A stretch of 64,000 nt of DNA from Hibiscus mutabilis (GCA_019671005.1 CM033724.1:23351786-23415785); one strand, 5' to 3'. Shown: positions 23,060 to 34,859, counted from the stretch's first letter. The notes: generated by a model not told the origin, from the letters alone. Numbers and translations are program-made.

Positions 23060-23072
23060 AGGGGGAGAGAAT
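23060..23072 (+). other. Polypurine tract of the chromovirus
   Basis: The tract AGGGGGAGAGAAT ends where the 3' LTR (TGTAAT, 23073) begins. It lies about 25 bp after the pol stop, in the usual chromovirus context (GGATGAATTTTTTTTAG then purines). Confidence 0.88.
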
Positions 23073-25608
23073 TGTAATATCCCATTAATGGATTAGTGGC
23101 CAAAATGTAAAGAATCAAAAGTTAGTGGTTTTAGTTCAGTGACTAAAACGTAAAGTTTTAAAGTTTGGTGACAAAAGTGAAAAGTTGAGAAAAGTTTAAG
23201 GACCAACATGGTAATTTTCCCAATAATTATTTTTATTCCATAAATAAATAGATCATCTAAGGGTGTGGATCAAATATAAAAACTTTGGTTTGATCTGATG
23301 TTTCTATTATTGGGAAATTACGGTTAAAGTTTAGGTGTAATTCGGGTAATCGTATAAGCTCGGAATTTTATGAAAATTTGAAGAAAGTCATAGGAAGACC
23401 CGAAGAGCATACCATTGATATTTTGAATCGTTTTTAATCAGTTTAGATTCGATTCTATTCAGTGTTTTGTATAGGTGATGGAATGGCATTTTTGAAAATA
23501 AATTATTTCATTAATGGCATTTTAGACATTTCACATATACTTTTTTAATAAAAATTAATTATGGAAGAGGATAAAGTGTAGGTGTTGAATTGTGATTGGA
23601 TTGAAGAAAACATCATTTTAGGACTATTTTGTGAATTTTGCAAATTCGGGGAAATAAGTGAGAAATTTGAAAATATTCAAGAAGCATGGTTATAATGTTT
23701 GCTATGATTCAATGATCATTTTAGTGTTAAAAATTTTGAAAATGGAGATGAAATGTGAAAGTTTCCAAATTTTAGATTATAACCCTAAGAGAGAGAATTT
23801 AGGGTTTAAAGTGAAATTATCAAACTATTGGTTGTAATATGCAATTTGAGATAAGATTAAAGTGTAGGAAGCAATGTTATTGCAAAGAAGTACTTAGTTG
23901 AAAATGTTAAATTTCCATCTTGGTATGTACATGTATTAGTAAGGTTTGGACATGTACTTAAGGTTGCTTGTGTTATGTATTTAATGTACATACAGATAAC
24001 AAGCAAGTTCGAGATCATACAAGTGAATAAAGAAGATAAAAAGTGCAACCGAGCTTAGTGAGGCTAGTATAAATTATACTTTTGAAAGTGTCAAGGTGAG
24101 TGCAATGCATGTATAGCATGATCTTTATGTCATTTATCATATATTTGACATATTAGAAATATGTCAAAGGTTGAAACATATGCAAGGATCACTAATTAAT
24201 CATATAATGTTATTTTGGGTATGAATTGTTCAATATGTATATATGTTGCCATGAATGAGATATTGATTGATTTAAACCCCAATGTTTGAGATAGGAAATT
24301 AAAAGTATAGTTGGATATTCATAGAGTCATAAACAGCTGTATAAATATTCTAAGCACTTCGGTGCAATATTCATAAATACTCATTGAGGGTATACTCGTG
24401 CAAGGTTTGGGTATACGGAAACACTTAGGGTGCTAAGCACTACAGTGTAATTTTATAAATACTCAATGAGGGTATACTCATGCAAGGTTTGGGTATACAG
24501 AAGCACTTAGGGTGCTAAGCACTACGGTGCAAATAATACATTATACTCAAGTAAGTATAGGGGGGATGACTCGTGTACATAGAGTTCCTTAAATCGATAC
24601 TTGGACTAAATGAATTGAAAAAAAGGATGAAAGGCTTAAAAGCTCGATGACAATCATAGCAATGGTAATGGTAAGAATCAAAGTTAATACCATGTATTAT
24701 GTTATTATGTATGTATCATGTAATATATGCTAGCAAGCATAATATGGTAAGTGATCATGTGCATTGTTGTTTATTTATATTGATACCTATGTTAATTTAA
24801 ATTTGAATTAAATGTTGTTGCCTCACTAAGTATATGCTTAGCGTATGATGAATTTCATGCGTAGGTTTTAAAGGAGCTTCGAGGGAAGAGTAGCCGAGCA
24901 TCACTTTCATATTTTGGGAGGTATATCTCCATACTCATAGTAATGTAATGACATCCATCCTTTCTTTCGGAAATGTACTAGATGGCATGTATAATTAGTG
25001 GGGGTTTGTAATAACTTATATAGTTGTTATAATATGGATGATAAACCTAGTAAGTCCTATTATGTTTATAAATAATAATGGACTAAGTTTTTAGTAAATA
25101 TGGGTTCTAAGATAGAAAGATTAAAAAAAATCTGTTCAGAAAGGTACGCAAAAACAGTGTGTTTGAAAAATCAGCATAAATTCCACAATTAGAATTAGAC
25201 AGTGAATATTATATGCATGAACTAGAAATTTTGTCTAGTTTCTTGAAAAAACAAACGGTGACTGATTTCGAGTTTTATGTAAAAAGTTATGAATTTTTAT
25301 TCGATGGAAGGTCAGAAAAACAGGGTAGCAGAATTTCAGAAATTCTGGTTTGTGACGTGAGTTTAAGGAATTATTTTTTGTGCAATGATTTTAGGCTAAT
25401 AATTCATATGGTTAGAAAGCTTGATGAATCTAGTTTAATTAGAAAATTTTGGAATGAAGTTTCAATGTCTATAAAACTTTTTATAAATTTTTAAGTAAAG
25501 GCAGTGCAGGCTGCCAGTTTTTCTAAAATAAGAAATAAACAAGTTTAATCTTAGTAAGTAACATAACTGACTCGTATTTGATAACGAATACGGGAAAGGG
25601 ATGTTACA
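23073..25608 (+). repeat. 3' LTR of the chromovirus (2536 bp)
   Basis: It matches the 5' LTR throughout, starting TGTAATATCCC and ending GGGATGTTACA. It is followed by CAACA (25609-25613). It contains the hairpin GCAC-TTCG-GTGC (24354-24365), where the 5' LTR has TTCA in the loop. Confidence 0.93.
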
Positions 25609-25613
25609 CAACA

Positions 25614-26240
25614 TCCTAAAAAAGTTATAAATCTCTCCTTAAAATAATGTTAATTGTGGGATCATAAAATTTACAGCCCATGGATCAATCAAAATTACCG
25701 AAGTAGTTGCTCACTTTTGAAGTTTAATTACTTCACATGTGTCCTAACTTGTTACAAAAGCAATCAACCATTTGTAACTTATTGTTATTTCTTTTGAGTT
25801 GGACGTTAACAACTTTATTCTAATAATTTTTTATTGCGCTTATTCTTAAAGATACTAACTAAATATTTTACACTTATAATGATTCAACCTTTCTTCCTGT
25901 TGAATACAATGAGAAATGATCCCAAATAGAGTTTATTTCTCCCTTTGATAATTGTAACTTGAATTGGTTAAACTGTATAGGAAGCGGTGCCAAAACCATA
26001 AGAACAAACAATTGTTAAAATGTTCGATCTTAAGTGCCTTAAATTTTGAAGCAATATTAAACATTTTCATAATGTACTTGCTCACATTTTCTTGACCCTT
26101 ATACTTCATAGACATTAAAAAAGGCATAAGTGATGTCATCTTAACCTTAATGTTTTGGGTAAAACATTTCTTAATTTCGTCAAGGAAAACCTTAATATGA
26201 TTAATCTCTTTAGATTTTTCTACTCCTGAAGACTTATAGA
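25614..26240 (-). pseudogene. Ty1/copia gag fragment
   Basis: On the minus strand, 26139-25933 reads LMPFLMSMKYKGQENVSKYI and KMFNIASKFKALKIEHFNN. This is the gag core of plant copia elements (family pattern M-MKY-G--NI-EYIM-M--LASKLKALKLEL). A stop and frameshifts follow. It is the upstream continuation of the copia pol fragment at 2784-4276. Sequence 26240-26590 carries the degraded gag start and leader. Confidence 0.75.
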
Positions 26241-26596
26241 ATGTTATTCATTATAATCATTAGACTCGTGCGATTTGAACAATCTCACATCTCAAAATCC
26301 CTTTTATGGGTGCTTACCGCGGTGAAAGGTGCAAGTTATTCTTCCCTTAGTGCAAAGTCTATGTTCATACAACCAAATACTATATGTAAGTGTCTTTTCT
26401 ATTCCTTGAAACTAGTTTCACTAAGCATGAGTGTAACATGTATTTAATAGATATTGTGACAGCAAAAATAAATTACCTAAATATAGAACACAAATAAGTA
26501 AATAAAATAAAAACAAGCTCACATAAATATTCATAAGTAAACAAATAAATTCAAGATAATGGCTAGTTCCCCTCAAGTTTCCAAGCACAACATTAA

Positions 26597-27360
26597 TATC
26601 AAGTCTTTGGACAGTAATATTAATTGTAAGCGGTACTCTTGTTGTAGCAATTAAACATTGACAATAAACTATGTCAAACAATAGATTAATCTTTAGACTA
26701 ACGTATTGCTTACATAAAATACATTATAATTGTCACACATTTATCGCCACAGTTGTCGTTGTAATTCTGTCAAATATTAACTTTCCTTTGGGCCAATTAA
26801 TAAACACATGAATTACAAAACCCATAATTATCTTAATATTTTAAATAAACTAATCTACACAAAAACGGTCACTTTGGTGACATTATGTTTCAATTAATCC
26901 ATTAAAATATTACACAATTGGAGCCAAAATATGAATTTAATTGTTTCAAAATATTTGTCTTAATTTTATCTTTCAATCAAATTGAAAGATAACTAAAATA
27001 ATAATAAATTTGAATAAAGGTAAACCTCATAATATTTCATCTCTGGACAAAACATTAACTTGCAAGTGATATCTTGGTACAGTAATCAAACATTGATAAT
27101 AAGAACATGTCAAACAGAAATCTTCCTTTGGGCCGATTTATTGCTCACATATAAAACTGAATAATTATCACATGTTTATTACCACAGTTGCACATGTAAT
27201 AATGTTAATTATTAATCTTCCTTTGGGCCGATTAATACAAACATAATCCGACTTACATGCACAAAACCTTCTATATTTAAAATAAAATAATTTCTACAAT
27301 AGAGGTCTCTTTGGTGACTTAATGCTTCAATTAATTTATTTTAAAATATATAATCTAAAT
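26597..27360 (-). repeat. About 440-bp degenerate tandem duplication in the copia leader
   Basis: Two diverged copies start near 26597 and 27038. Shared blocks are a ggaca..taatattaa/tggacaaaacattaa start, caattaaacattga/caatcaaacattga, and ctatgtcaaac/acatgtcaaac. The block ctttgggcc(a/g)att follows, then ctttggtgac near 26872 and 27310. The motif CTTTGGGCC(A/G)ATT occurs three times (about 26787, 27127, 27221). No coding. Confidence 0.6.
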
Positions 27361-28369
27361 ATACCGATATCCAAATTTAAAATTTTGTAACAGTCAAAAC
27401 TGAAATTTCTGATAACATTTAAGTTTCCAAAATAACCCAAAATAAGGTTATCTGAATAGGGCTATCAGAAATCGAAAAACTTAAATCTTTGACTGTTTCT
27501 TAAAAAATGTCTTAAACCTTAAACATGCATTTACAAAATCAAAGTCGAATTCAAAACATTAAATCTTTAACTAAAAGCTAAATCAGAAGTATCATACAAA
27601 TAAGTAATTCATATAATGATCACATAAAACCTTAAAATATCCATAATAACCTAAAGATCAAAATTGAAATTTTAATCAAACCGAAACGAATATACATCAA
27701 TACCAAATGTAAAAATGTTTCCATGGATAACATTAATGACATAATTAAGCATAATGTCAAACAAATTTAAGCAAAATGTTCTGTACAAAACTAAACATGA
27801 TTCAGCAAAATTCAACCATAATTTATTGGACATAAACCGAATATAAAGCTCGAGAACTAATCTGATTATAAAATTTTCAAGTCACAGTAAATTTACCACG
27901 ACAAGTCAAAATTTATTTTTTTTCCTTAATTACTAATGATCAAAACTTTAATTTTGATCAAACCAAAAATAATACAAAAAATTGAATGATAAATCAATAT
28001 TTCTACATTAAAAAATACTATATTGTTGCTAATGAATTCTAACCTATTATAAGGCACGAATATTTATTATTATTTTAACCCTATGTTCAACAGAAACCAA
28101 ATGCATATTGGATTGCTTTCACATACAAGATCCTTCCAAATTGAAAACATCAAGTCAATCTGCCGATATTTGAATATCAATTGAATAACCTAAATTAAAG
28201 TACTAGCAGAGAAACATAAGGACGGATTGTTAATGCTTTTTCTTTATCGCAACAAAACAGAGGTTATTCAATCGAAAAAAAATGAACCCTATAAAAATTT
28301 AGAACGAATCAATCCAAAAAAAAAAATTGGTTCTCAATGATTCAACATGGCGAGGCGCGGATGTCACTT
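27361..28369. other. AT-rich copia leader sequence
   Basis: No gene and no clear repeat. It presumably belongs to the untranslated leader or degraded interior of the copia element. Near 28357-28368, GCGCGGATGTCA resembles the complement of an initiator-Met primer site (GCTCTGATACCA) at 8 of 12 positions, next to the LTR start. Confidence 0.4.
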
Positions 28370-29031
28370 GTTAGAACCAAACCATAATAGATATAAAATT
28401 TAAACTCAGGATCTATCATGTCAAATCATCAAGAACAATAAATTGAATGTGGAAGCGTACCTGAATTAATCGAATGATGAAAACCTTGAATCTTTTGATG
28501 AAGATCGCCTAAAAGGTGGTTGTGATCTTCTAAGAAAATATGTTAGTCTTTGCCGTAAAAATTCTTGTACTCAAAAGTTAACATATTTCTTGAGGACCAT
28601 TACCTCTTTATATAGTTGATTATTAAATCAACTATTAAATATTTATAACTCCGTCTCTCATTGAATTATAAATATATCTTACAGTATCTACATTTTTATT
28701 TTCATGACACTTTAATACCTATGACACGCCTAACATAATTCGTCACTTGATTTTGTGTCATACTTTATAATAGCATCATACATTTTACATATGTGCCCAC
28801 AATTGCAGATTTTAATATAATAATAACAAACCAAAATGAGATATATGAGAAAACAATGATAAAGATGAACACCAACGATCGACAACTAATATTAAAATTA
28901 ATATTATCGTCGGCAAAATCGAAAAAAAAAGGAAAGATTTACTGCTGAAAGAGAGAGAGAGAAAAAATCGGTGCACCATTACTCTACATATATTGACTTC
29001 AATTGAAATTTTTGTTGCTCAATTACAATAT
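28370..29031 (-). repeat. Probable copia 5' LTR
   Basis: It begins TGTTAGAACC right after the degraded primer-site remnant. On the minus strand it contains CTATATAAAGAGG (complement 28608-28620), a good TATA box, as expected for an LTR promoter. The right end is uncertain; a possible TGTAATTG start on the minus strand lies near 29031. No second copy was found for confirmation. Confidence 0.45.
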
Positions 29032-29390
29032 ATGCTTAATATGTATAAATGAGTTGATGTTTATAAGTCATATTCATATTAATTCAGATGATAAATAATA
29101 AAAACTGTTTTCATAAATGATAATTAATATTAATATTAATATTAATATAAAGATTTATTTATTTATATTTTTAAATAAAAAAGTATAATTTAAGAATCAA
29201 ACGTGTAACTAATTAATTTATATACATTTTTTCCACAGTTATTTGTTAAGTAATTTTTTTGAATATGATTTATTATGTTTTTTATGAAAATTTGTTAAGT
29301 AATTTTTTTAAAGATATTGTTGTATATAAAATGATTTTTTTCAGACAACATTTATTCATGGCAGAAATATTTTTGAAAACATATTTTTTA
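29032..29390. other. AT-rich spacer
   Basis: Very AT-rich, including a short taatat run near 29130. No gene or recognised repeat. Confidence 0.5.
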
Positions 29391-29798
29391 GGGAACCTTT
29401 GGTTTACGGAATGTAAGATTACTTTTAAAAGTAAAATTTTCGAAATGTAATATTACCTGACATATTACTAGAATGTTACATTACCTTATTTGGTTTGTTT
29501 GGCAAGATTATAAGATTGCAATGTTTGGTTGAGGAAATATAAAATTACTTGAATGCATATTTTACTAAATTGTCCTGGTGGTATATTTTATTTTTAACAA
29601 GTTAAACATTCAATGTTAAATTGAAAATATTTGTATGAAAATTCGTAGAACTATTTCCATTACACTATTTAAATTTTACCAAAAAAATATATTTAACATA
29701 TTATTAATATAATTAGTATATTAAATGATATTAATACAACCATATTTTCATCACGAAAAATGACACCACTATATATATATATATATATATTACTTTAA

Positions 29799-30063
29799 GG
29801 AAAAAACTTTGATACAAAGGCCGTGTAAACTTTAGTTTACACGTGCATTTTAGTTTTAGGGTTTAGGGTGTAAAAATTAGGGGTTTAGTTTGTATGTTTT
29901 AAAATTTAAAGTTAGTGTTTAGAATTTAGTGTATATGGTTTAAGGTTTAGGGATTAGGTTTTTAAGGTTAGGGTTAGAAATTTAGGATTTTAGTTTTATA
30001 GTGTAAATACACATGCTTGTGTAAAATTAATTTTACACAGCCTGTGTATCAAAGTTTTACCCC
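29799..30063. mobile_element. 265-bp MITE with telomere-like interior
   Basis: Terminal inverted repeats: GGAAAAAACTTTGATACA at the left and, as complement, GGGGTAAAACTTTGATACA at the right. They extend into AAGGCCGTGTAAA / CAGGCTGTGTAAA. Both ends are bordered by TACTTTAA (29791-29798 and 30064-30071), an 8-bp duplication pointing to hAT-like or Mutator-like mobilisation. The interior contains several degenerate TTTAGGG-type units (29860-29985). Confidence 0.82.
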
Positions 30064-30934
30064 TACTTTAAATGTATGTACAAAATATAAAGCTTGGTAG
30101 CTTGTATAATTTGTTTATATTCTTCTACCCAGTATACAAAACTTATGGATACAAAATTTAGTTTGAGGTGTCAAAATTTAAATTTTTTAAGAAGGAAATT
30201 TTTTTAAGTACATGGTAACAAATAATGTGTGTCATTTTTCTTTTAAGCGGTGTCAATTTTCTTTTAAGAGGTGTCAATATTCATTTAAAGTTGTGCTAAT
30301 TTCATTTTTAATATTATTTTATATTATATTTATAGGATGAATTTTTTCTCCAAAATTTTGGGTGCCATGTGACACCCCATTTATCTTGGTGGCTCTGCCC
30401 ATGCACTTGAAAGTCCATTTTATGTCCTCTAATCAATTTTTAACCGTTTAGATCCATTGGAGGAGGTTTAGAGCCGTTGGAAGTCATAAAATCGTGTATT
30501 TAATACTTACATGTACATAAGTTTCGAAACTTCTCAAAGAATATCGAAACTCTTTGAGCGGGAATGAAAATTTGGTCATTGGGGTATATGAGTTTTGAAA
30601 CTTAAACAAGAGTTTCAAAACTCTTGTGTAGGTATCAAAACTATTAACATAGTTTCGAAACCCAAAAGTACATTGTTTCAACGAGTTTCGAAATTTTACA
30701 AAGAGTTTCTAAACTTTTAGTAAAGTTTCTAATTTCGCTCTAGGATTGTCTATTTAGAGTGGTTTTTGACTTTTTGAAGATGTTTTAAGTATAAAAACAA
30801 AGCCAAAAATCTTTAGTATTATTTTTGAATAAAAATAATACTAAAGAAATATTTTAAAGCCAATAAAATTTTCATATTATATCATGTTATATCAAAATTA
30901 ATCATAAAGATAACAGATTAGATCGAAGGCAAGC

Positions 30935-31231
30935 AAAGTTTCCTGGCATAAGGTACTTTGGCGTCCAGTGTACATTCTTAGGCATTCACTTATAGCTTAC
31001 TTGGCAATTTTGAATAAATTACATACTACTGACGGATTAAAGGCTTGGGGAATGGATGCCGATGATTATTGTAGTTTGTGCTGTGCAGATAAATACTCGA
31101 GAACCCATTTGTTTATAGCATGTTTTTATTTTAAGGGATATTTGGATCGCAGAAAAAAAAGATTATTAGAGGAAAAGATTTCTTCGAAAATTTTATACCT
31201 ACGTTTGGTTAAAAAAATTCCTATCATAGGG
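30935..31231 (+). pseudogene. LINE reverse-transcriptase zinc-binding (zf-RVT) fragment
   Basis: The frame from 30935 reads VSWHKVLWRPVYILRHSL, LAILNKLHTTDGLKAWGM and then CSLCCADKYSRTHLFIAC. This matches the zf-RVT segment found at the C-terminus of plant L1-type LINE polyproteins (pattern: P-H-F--WLA---RL-T-DRL--WG, then CxxC ... H-x5-C). Only this 70-100 codon portion is present; upstream RT and downstream parts are absent. The stretch is open for 88 codons from the first in-frame start-like codon at 30968. Most likely it is a relic and not a gene. Confidence 0.75.
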
Positions 31232-32234
31232 TAATACTCTATTCTTATCAGTAGCGCTTTTTTGAGTTTATATCGGGAATCCTATTCTTTTCCTTTTCTT
31301 AGGTATTTGACAATTTTTTATATTTAGGATAAAAATGCCCTTGATAAAATAGAAACATTTCAATTATGTCCTTTCGTTTTGGGGTTAATTTGCTACTTTG
31401 AATTATTAAATAAGGCATAATTACATATAAATAAATAAATATTGAAAAAAAATAAGACACAAAGTAAAAACATAGAATAATATATATATATCCAAAAATA
31501 TATAAATATACAGATTTTTTATAAAATAAATTATATATACGATTACAATATCAAAATATATAATTATATTTATATAAATCATAAAAACACTTCAAACATC
31601 TTTTGTTGATTGTACTTTTTAAAGATTATTATCCCTAATTAATAGTAACAAATTTCAATTTCAACAACGAAAAAATATAAATTTATCACTTGTTCCTAGA
31701 ATATAAAAGAGATTGAATAATATTATTAATATAATCTCACAATAAAATGTGAATTTAAATCTTACTTTACATAGCTTTTAAATAATTGTCATAAGTATAT
31801 TTTTTCTATATCTTTTACTAAAATCTTACTTTAAACCTATATTTTTCATGCTATATTATATCTCATATATAAATAAATTTAATACTTATAACAATTATTT
31901 AAAAATATAGGTTTAATGTACTAGTTATATTATAATTTTGTTACATATTTTTTTCTAAAATTTATATAGTTCAATCAAAATAGTTATATGTATTTCCTTA
32001 TAAATATTTTCAATTATATATGAGAAATTTAGCTTGTTTAAAGGAAAATACATCTTAAGGATATTTTGGTCAAATTTACTTTCAGACAACCTTATATTTA
32101 TTCAGCCAAACATTGTCATATCATATTCCTACCAATTAAAACAAATAAGATAACATAATATGTCAAGTAATCTTATATTCTGAGAATCTTATTCCCACAA
32201 GTAATCTTATATTCCGTGATCCGAACGCATCTTA

Positions 32235-33500
32235 AAATAGGTTGATAGTGGCAAAATCGGGCATTGATAGATCATCTCCATTGTGTTGGATTTCAAACTC
32301 TCAAAATGGGTAGCGCACATTTTGCTGCAACTTACTAGTGCACTGGTTTGGCTCCTGAGGGAAGGGGCTGGTTGCGCTCGGTGAGAGGATATTGGAATAA
32401 GAGTTCCTCATGCTACTGGTTTTCATATTTTTTACATGACTATTGCCGTAAGCTCATACCCTGTTTAGTGTTGTTTAGGCTATCCAGTACAATGGTTGTT
32501 GTTGTCTGCTGAGACGTGCACAATCCGACTCACCCATTGATTCGTCGTACTTCTTTTACGCATTTAGGATTAGGGTTTTTTTAATGAGGCACGGGTTAAT
32601 GGTTGACTAATATTTTATAAAATATATCTTTAAAAAAAACGCACCCTAAAAGGATTTGGAAAAAGATTTTACAGTTGTGTGGTTTGAGAAAAGAACTAAA
32701 TAATTGAAAGTAATAAATTTGAGGAATGTAAATTTTTCCGTCTCTAAATACATGTATATATTTGTTAGTTTCAAAAGTGCGCCCATTTTCAACTAAAATA
32801 TCGGCATCCATCGGGTGTTGAAATTCGTTTATATTGTAAATGTCGATTATTTTAAGTCCCTCGGAATTACTTTTAATTTTAAACTATGATTTTTATACCT
32901 GCGTTGCATAAGTACATATACGTTGAATATTAACTGTGTTTTAAAGTAAAGTGAAAACACACACAAAAAAACAATTTAGTCCTTTATTGTATATATAAAA
33001 TGTTAAACCGGCCGATTGAGTATAGTTCGATTGACATTATTGTTGGTATAATATACAAATAGACTTAAGATCGAACATATTTAAGCACTCAATATCTTTC
33101 AATTTATGGGTGGAGAGAGATTTGGATGGTATAGACATTGTACACATTGAAGGTTAAAAAAGTGTTAAACTTTTTATTCTTTCCATGTTATTTTAAAAAA
33201 GGCAAGTCAGAGATCCACTGATTGGTTGATTGATCAAGAATGCTCATGTTGTTCTATCTTGTATAGGTTTGAATCTTGATATTTGCCCTTTGAAATGTAA
33301 TATCTATGTTTAATAACAAAAAGCGGCAAGTCAACATTTTTTAATGTTCAAGGTTTGTTTCAAAATTATACGTTCAAGGACTAAGTGGCTCACTTTTATA
33401 GTAGAGTGACTAATTTGCTCTTGAGCCTATGGTTTAAGGACCTGCCATGGAAGTTAACCAATTTGAGTAAACTCATTCTTGCCGCTCTTGTCAGCATTAA
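32235..33500. other. Intergenic sequence upstream of the HD-Zip gene
   Basis: No gene, RNA or recognised repeat can be supported here. It is AT-rich throughout and becomes the probable promoter region of the gene starting at 33580. Confidence 0.5.
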
Positions 33501-33507
33501 GTAGCAC

Positions 33508-33516
33508 AATATATAG
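33508..33516 (+). promoter_or_regulatory. Candidate TATA box of the HD-Zip gene
   Basis: AATATATAG lies about 65-70 bp upstream of the start codon, which would leave a short 5' untranslated leader of roughly 35-40 bp. It is an inference from position and sequence only. Confidence 0.4.
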
Positions 33517-33579
33517 TGTTCTTTGTAGTTATCACCTATCCAAACAAAAAAGATCAAAACAGCAAACCTACAAAATAAA

Positions 33580-34525
33580 ATGGAGAGGCTCAGTTCCTCA
33601 AGTTCCCTGGATGCTCTGATTTCCATCTGTCAACCTAAAGGTACCGTAAATTCGTTCACCATTCCACAATATCACCAATTCGGAAACATCTCTTTGTTTA
33701 CATCAATTTAAACCCCATTTTTTCTTGGGTCTTACTATGTTTTTTTTTCTTTTAGTCAAGAAATCTTTATGTTTTTTAGCCCATTTTGATGATTTAATCC
33801 TGTTATTGATATGCAGGAGAAGAGTTCAAAGAACAAGCAAGTTTACAGCAGAGAATTCCAGGCGATGTTAGATTGCTTAGAAGAGGAAGATAGGTTAGAC
33901 GAAGCTGGTCAAGCAGCAGAGAAGAAAAGTCGGTTATCCATGGATCAAGTCAAGGCCTTGGAGAAGAATTTCGATGTGGGAAACAAGTTAGAGCCGGAGA
34001 GAAAGGTTAAATTGGCCGAAGAATTAGGGTTGCAGCCGAGGCAAGTGGCTATTTGGTTCCAGAATCGACGTGCCCGTTGGAAGACAAAGCTGTTGGAGAA
34101 AGAGTATGCAATTCTTAAAGCTGATTATGATTTCCTCAAGCTTGATTATGGAAATCTTGAAATAGAGAAACAAGGCTTAGTTGCAAAGGTAGTGCTTATA
34201 GTTTGAAACCCCAGTTATTTATTGCTGTAATTTGAAGGTTGACATGAATTTTGGATGCTAAACTGTGCAGCTGAGAGACCTAAAACATAAGTTGAAAGAA
34301 GAAAGCAATGTGAATGCTTCTGCTTGTTGTCGTTTTCAGTTCAATGGATCTTCTTCATCTTCGGATTCATCAAATGGTCACTGGTTTCAACCATTTGACT
34401 GGAGAATGACAGCAGAGGAAGGTAGGAAATTCTTGTCTGTGGATCAAGTTCCAAATCTTCAATGGGAAATTCCATCGCCAAAACCACAAAAGCTTTTGAA
34501 TTTCTTGCATAGAGGAATCAAATAG
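33580..34525 (+). CDS. HD-Zip class I homeodomain-leucine zipper transcription factor (three exons)
   Basis: Proposed exons are 33580-33645, 33817-34188 and 34271-34525, giving 230 residues. Introns start GTAAAT and GTAGTG and end GCAG, all in phase 0. The N-terminus MERLSSSSSLDALISIC and the segment VYSREFQAMLD match the ATHB-5/6/16 clade. The homeodomain spans about residues 58-113 and includes ALEKNF, LEPERKVKLAEELGLQPRQV and WFQNRRARWK (recognition helix intact). A leucine zipper follows with leucines at 115, 122, 129, 136, 143 and 150. The heptad runs across the second splice junction, which supports the model. Such proteins are nuclear, bind CAAT(A/T)ATTG-type sites as dimers and often act in ABA, drought or growth responses (family knowledge). 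At 230 residues it is shorter than the roughly 300 usual for this clade, mainly at the C-terminus. SerArg replaces the usual ArgArg at the homeodomain start. It appears intact. Confidence 0.9.
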
Positions 34526-34859
34526 CCTTAATAGTTTAGTAATTTAGTTTTGGGTTCTGTTCTATTGTTCTAAAAAATGGTAATTAGTAAATGCTTCAAA
34601 ACCAAAGTCTGTAGTAAATTTTTATATAATATAAACAAAAGGAGGATGTAAATCAATAGCATCTAAATCTGGTCTTTATATTTAAAATAAACTGCTATTT
34701 TTTGGGTCATAGGAATTATTGTTCCGATTGTAGCTGATTGACTAAAATCGGGATGCCACTGAGCTGGATATTTGTCATAATCAAATTAATAAATATATTT
34801 GACATCAGAGTGTTTTTACTTTTGATTTGCGTTTCAATAGCTTAAAAATAAGGGTTACG
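34526..34859. other. 3' flank of the HD-Zip gene
   Basis: Probable 3' untranslated region and terminator zone. Plant-type poly(A)-rich elements such as ataatataaac (about 34626) and aaaataaac (about 34684) are present, but no single signal stands out. Confidence 0.4.

Larger units (their letters stand above)
4277..25608 (+). mobile_element. Tekay/Del-type chromovirus (Ty3/gypsy), interrupted by a Tat element
   Basis: A complete LTR element: 5' LTR 4277-6815, primer site 6821-6832, gag-protease 6979-8687, pol resuming at 20259 after the nested insertion, polypurine tract about 23060, 3' LTR 23073-25608, flanked by CAACA. Without the 11.6-kb insertion the element would be about 9.8 kb. The domain order (gag, protease, RT, RNase H, integrase, C-terminal chromodomain) and the initiator-Met-tRNA primer site place it among plant chromoviruses. 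The long LTRs and C-terminal chromodomain suggest Tekay/Del. It is non-autonomous now because of several stops and frameshifts. Confidence 0.92.
2784..29031 (-). mobile_element. Decayed Ty1/copia element, host of the nested insertions
   Basis: Minus-strand copia sequence is found on both sides of the chromovirus: pol (reverse transcriptase to RNase H end) at 2784-4276 and gag at 25614-26240. Leader sequence follows, then a degraded primer site and an LTR beginning TGTTAGAACC at 28370. The 5-bp duplication CAACA at the break shows that the two halves were once contiguous. The 3' LTR, expected left of 2784, was not recognised. The right border (about 29031) is approximate. The element is the oldest layer of the nest and is heavily degraded. 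Confidence 0.7.
29391..32231. mobile_element. Putative PIF/Harbinger-like DNA transposon remnant
   Basis: The left end reads GGGAACCTTTGGTTTACGG then aatgtaagattac. The complement of the right end reads GATGCGTTCGGATCACGG then aatataagattac. Similarity between the two ends continues imperfectly for roughly 150 bp (acctgacatatta/acttgacatatta blocks). The 3-bp sequence TTA flanks both sides (29388-29390, 32232-32234), the duplication typical of PIF/Harbinger. No transposase is seen, and the interior has picked up a MITE and a LINE fragment. The superfamily call is tentative. Confidence 0.5.

Noticed and set aside
29860..29985. Interstitial telomere array
   Set aside because: TTTAGGG-like units are too degenerate and sit inside a MITE with clear ends and target duplications, so it is not a chromosome end or fusion site.
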